In this document: one piece after another, positions 32,439-34,569 of the stretch
Numbering within the stretch: the stretch's first letter is position 1
Layout: every line of letters starts with the position of its first letter
Assembly (NCBI GenBank): GCA_902596185.1
Contig: CACJSX010000008.1
Span: 1 to 34,569 of the forward strand
Direction: 5' to 3'
Source of the DNA: an uncultured Pelagibacteraceae bacterium
GTDB lineage: Bacteria > Pseudomonadota > Alphaproteobacteria > Pelagibacterales > Pelagibacteraceae
DNA length: 34,569 bases
Translations under genes and position numbers: made by a program
Notes under the pieces: generated by a model
Database searches by the model: none
What the model was told of the DNA's origin: nothing
Seen by the model: only the letters and a program-made list of their open reading frames with translations

Positions 32439-33656
32439 TTAGTTTTTTATAATATTATGCTTAGGGCCGAAAGGAAATTTTGTAATATTTTCTGCTCCAT
32501 CTTTACCAATCACCAAAATATCGTGTTCTCTATATCCACCTGCACCAGGATTACCCTCTGGGATCATTATCATTGGCTCCATTGAAACAACCATATTTTC
32601 TTCAAGCACAGTGTCAATATCTTCTCTTAATTCTAAACCAGCTTCTCTTCCATAAAAGTGTGAAAGCATACCAAATGAATGTCCGTAACCAAAAGTTCGA
32701 TACTGAAGATAACCAAGCTCAGCAAATAATTCATTTAGCTCATGACAAATATCTGAACATTTAACACCTGGTTTAATTAATTCTAATCCTCTTTTATGAA
32801 CTTTAACATTTGCCTCCCAAGCTTTAAGAGAAGCATCATCGGCATGATCTAAAAATAAAGTTCTCTCTAGTGCAGTGTAGTATCCTGAGATCATTGGAAA
32901 AGCATTTAAAGATAAAATATCTCCTTTAACTAATTTTCTATTAGTCTTTGGATTGTGAGCTCCGTCTGTATTGATACCCGATTGAAACCATACCCAAGTG
33001 TCCATATACTCAGCACCTGGATAACTTTTAACAATCTCTCTTTCCATTCTATCTCTTGCTGCAATTGCTACTTCAATCTCCGTATTATCCTCTCTAATAT
33101 TTTTAACTATTTCTTCACCACCAATGTCTGCAATTCTTGCACCATTTCTAATGATCTCAATTTCTTCCTTAGATTTAATCATTCTAAGTTTCATTAAATC
33201 TTTTGAAACATCACTAAATACTGAGAAAGTAAAAATAGACCCTATTTTTTCTCGTATATCTAACGTTACATGATCATTTTCAATTCCAATATTTTTTGGA
33301 GGCTCATCCCTTCCAATAATTGAAACAATAGCTCTTAAAAAATTATCTCTTTTCCAATCAGTATAAATAACGTTATCACAATGAGATCTGCGCCATGGTT
33401 GACTTGCATCAATGTTAGCTGAAATTGTTGAGATTTTATTTTGAGTGATCACACATCCGTATGGTCTACCAAAAGAGCAATAAATAAATCCAGTGTAATA
33501 TGCAACGTTATGCATTGAGGTTAAGATGACCATATCAAGACCATTTTGATCCATCGCTGATCTAAGTTTACTTACTCGATAATTATATTCTTTATCTGTA
33601 AATGGTAATTTTACTTTTTCACCATTTTTAAGTTCAAAAAAATCCGGTCGTTCCAT
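32439..33656 (-). CDS. Creatinase (creatine amidinohydrolase), M24 fold
   Basis: Creatinase hydrolyses creatine to sarcosine and urea without a metal, on the pita-bread fold shared with M24 aminopeptidases. The match to Pseudomonas creatinase as I remember it is long and specific: 'YCSFGRPYGCVIT', 'ISANIDASQPWRR', 'WFQSGINTDGAHNP' with the catalytic-position His234, 'TALERTLFLDH', 'QYRTFGYGHSFGMLSH' and 'GREAGLELREDIDTVLE'. The length of 405 aa is also nearly identical. An Xaa-Pro peptidase would need Asp/His/Glu metal ligands, and the DG-x-H context here is the creatinase one. It is 1 bp after the EamA permease and 5 bp before the amidinotransferase gene. A guanidinoacetate-hydrolysing variant remains possible. 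Confidence 0.85.
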   Translation of the reverse strand: MERPDFFELKNGEKVKLPFTDKEYNYRVSKLRSAMDQNGLDMVILTSMHNVAYYTGFIYCSFGRPYGCVITQNKISTISANIDASQPWRRSHCDNVIYTDWKRDNFLRAIVSIIGRDEPPKNIGIENDHVTLDIREKIGSIFTFSVFSDVSKDLMKLRMIKSKEEIEIIRNGARIADIGGEEIVKNIREDNTEIEVAIAARDRMEREIVKSYPGAEYMDTWVWFQSGINTDGAHNPKTNRKLVKGDILSLNAFPMISGYYTALERTLFLDHADDASLKAWEANVKVHKRGLELIKPGVKCSDICHELNELFAELGYLQYRTFGYGHSFGMLSHFYGREAGLELREDIDTVLEENMVVSMEPMIMIPEGNPGAGGYREHDILVIGKDGAENITKFPFGPKHNIIKN

Positions 33657-33657
33657 A

Positions 33658-34563
33658 TTAATTTAATGCTATATATCTTTTGTTCCATCTCATTATTAAG
33701 CTGTAATAAAATATAGATACAAAAAGAAAAAAACCACCGATTATAGTATTTGTGGATGGTACTTCATTAATTCCAAATAATGGTAGCCAAACCCAAAAAA
33801 TTCCACCTACAACTTCAGTTAAAGATAATAAAGTCAGTTCAGCTGCTGGTATCGCTTTAGATCCAATTGAATATAAAATTAAACCAAAACAAACGAGCGT
33901 CCCATGCAAAGAAAATAAAGCTCCGTTATAGCTAGATGAAAAGAAAACTAAATTGTTTGATAAAATCATAATTGTTGCAAACACAAAACAAAAGAAACCT
34001 GCAAAAGCTACTGTTGTGAATTTTGGTGTTTCTTTTCTCCATCTTAGAGTTACAGAAAAAACTGAGAAACCAATTGAAGAAGTTAAACCAAATACAAAAC
34101 CAATTAATGATTTTTCACCAGTGTTTCCAAGTGCCATAATAATGATACCAACTGTTGCAATTATTATTGATATCCACACATTGAGAGAAATTTTTTCTCT
34201 TAAAAATAAAAATGCTAATAATGCTGTAAAAAAAGGCATTGCTGCTAAACAAAGCAAAGTAACTGCAGCGCTAGTATTTGTAATTGAATAAATAAATGTA
34301 ATCATGGCGATCCCCAATCCAGATCCGCCAATTACTCCTGATAAACCTATTTTATAATAGTTTTTGTAAAAATTTTTTCCTTCCTCGAAAAATAAATAAA
34401 GATTTAATAAGATGAAAATCGTTAAACCTCTGCCAAAAATGTACTGCCAAGGTACTAATTGAGGATTATCCATGTATCGAACTACTAATGGACCAAACGA
34501 CCACAACAGACCAGCAAAAAGTACAACAGGAATGGCTATTCTTGGATTTCTCAACTCTAACAT
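33658..34563 (-). CDS. DMT-superfamily (EamA) permease of the creatinase operon
   Basis: A ten-helix, two-repeat EamA permease (301 aa). Helix 1 contains 'GLLWSFGPLVVRYM', the middle 'ALLAFLFLREKIS' ends repeat one, and 'LLSLTEVVGGIFWVWLPLF' with 'EVPSTNTIIGG' ends repeat two. The ATG at 34561-34563 is complete inside the window, only 6 bp from its edge, so upstream genes or the promoter are not seen. It is the first visible gene of the operon, 1 bp before creatinase. Uptake or export of a guanidino compound or of an amino-acid product is inferred from context only. Confidence 0.75.
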   Translation of the reverse strand: MLELRNPRIAIPVVLFAGLLWSFGPLVVRYMDNPQLVPWQYIFGRGLTIFILLNLYLFFEEGKNFYKNYYKIGLSGVIGGSGLGIAMITFIYSITNTSAAVTLLCLAAMPFFTALLAFLFLREKISLNVWISIIIATVGIIIMALGNTGEKSLIGFVFGLTSSIGFSVFSVTLRWRKETPKFTTVAFAGFFCFVFATIMILSNNLVFFSSSYNGALFSLHGTLVCFGLILYSIGSKAIPAAELTLLSLTEVVGGIFWVWLPLFGINEVPSTNTIIGGFFLFVSIFYYSLIMRWNKRYIALN

Positions 34564-34569
34564 ATTGAG

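Noticed and set aside
32439..33656. Generic Xaa-Pro aminopeptidase
   Set aside because: The long creatinase-specific stretches and catalytic-His context fit creatinase much better than metal-dependent M24 peptidases.

Overview
The window looks like a chromosomal segment of a SAR11-type marine alphaproteobacterium (Candidatus Pelagibacter or a close relative). The basis is very low GC, extremely short intergenic distances, many 1-4 bp start/stop overlaps (ATGA, TTGA, TAATG), some TTG starts, and a gene set and order typical of streamlined alphaproteobacteria. This placement is inference from content and style; no database search was possible.

Left half (1-19.3 kb), core genome. The segment opens inside lptD and runs through surA, pdxA and ksgA on the + strand. 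A convergent minus-strand block, fabD-fabG-acpP-gmk, covers fatty-acid synthesis start-up and guanylate kinase. Divergent from fabD is the ribosomal cluster rpsF-rpsR-rplI, then dnaB, a large RND/MMPL-type exporter, cvpA and purF. An HD-domain protein with the ligand pattern of HD-type diiron oxygenases follows. Next come glutathione synthesis genes (gshA, gshB), a DMT/EamA permease and an MFS transporter. gshA is broken into two frames exactly at an A8 run; removing one A restores one continuous protein.

Middle (19.3-25.3 kb). A divergent cytidylate-kinase-like gene is followed by a minus-strand ABC uptake operon closely resembling the ectoine/hydroxyectoine Ehu family (binding protein, two permeases, ATPase). 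A strong hairpin plus T-tract lies between the binding protein and the permeases. Then come a MOSC protein and, divergently, a phytanoyl-CoA-dioxygenase-family enzyme with a small unknown gene behind it.

Accessory region (about 25.3-30.3 kb). This stretch is a patch of short, mostly unrecognised genes. It includes a minus-strand run of an unknown 168-aa protein, a winged-helix-like 91-aa protein, a 65-aa HNH nuclease and an SF2 helicase with two zinc ribbons. The helicase is interrupted by one in-frame amber codon between its two RecA domains. A palindrome sits just upstream of this run. Two small plus-strand genes and perhaps a 25-codon ORF follow. This is the best candidate for an undescribed module (phage-derived, defence or mobile), but its function cannot be read from sequence alone.

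Right end (30.3-34.6 kb). A tightly packed minus-strand operon runs EamA permease, creatinase, glycine amidinotransferase-type enzyme and threonine aldolase. All three enzymes touch glycine, sarcosine or guanidino compounds, so the likely theme is glycine and nitrogen supply from creatine/guanidino compounds and threonine.
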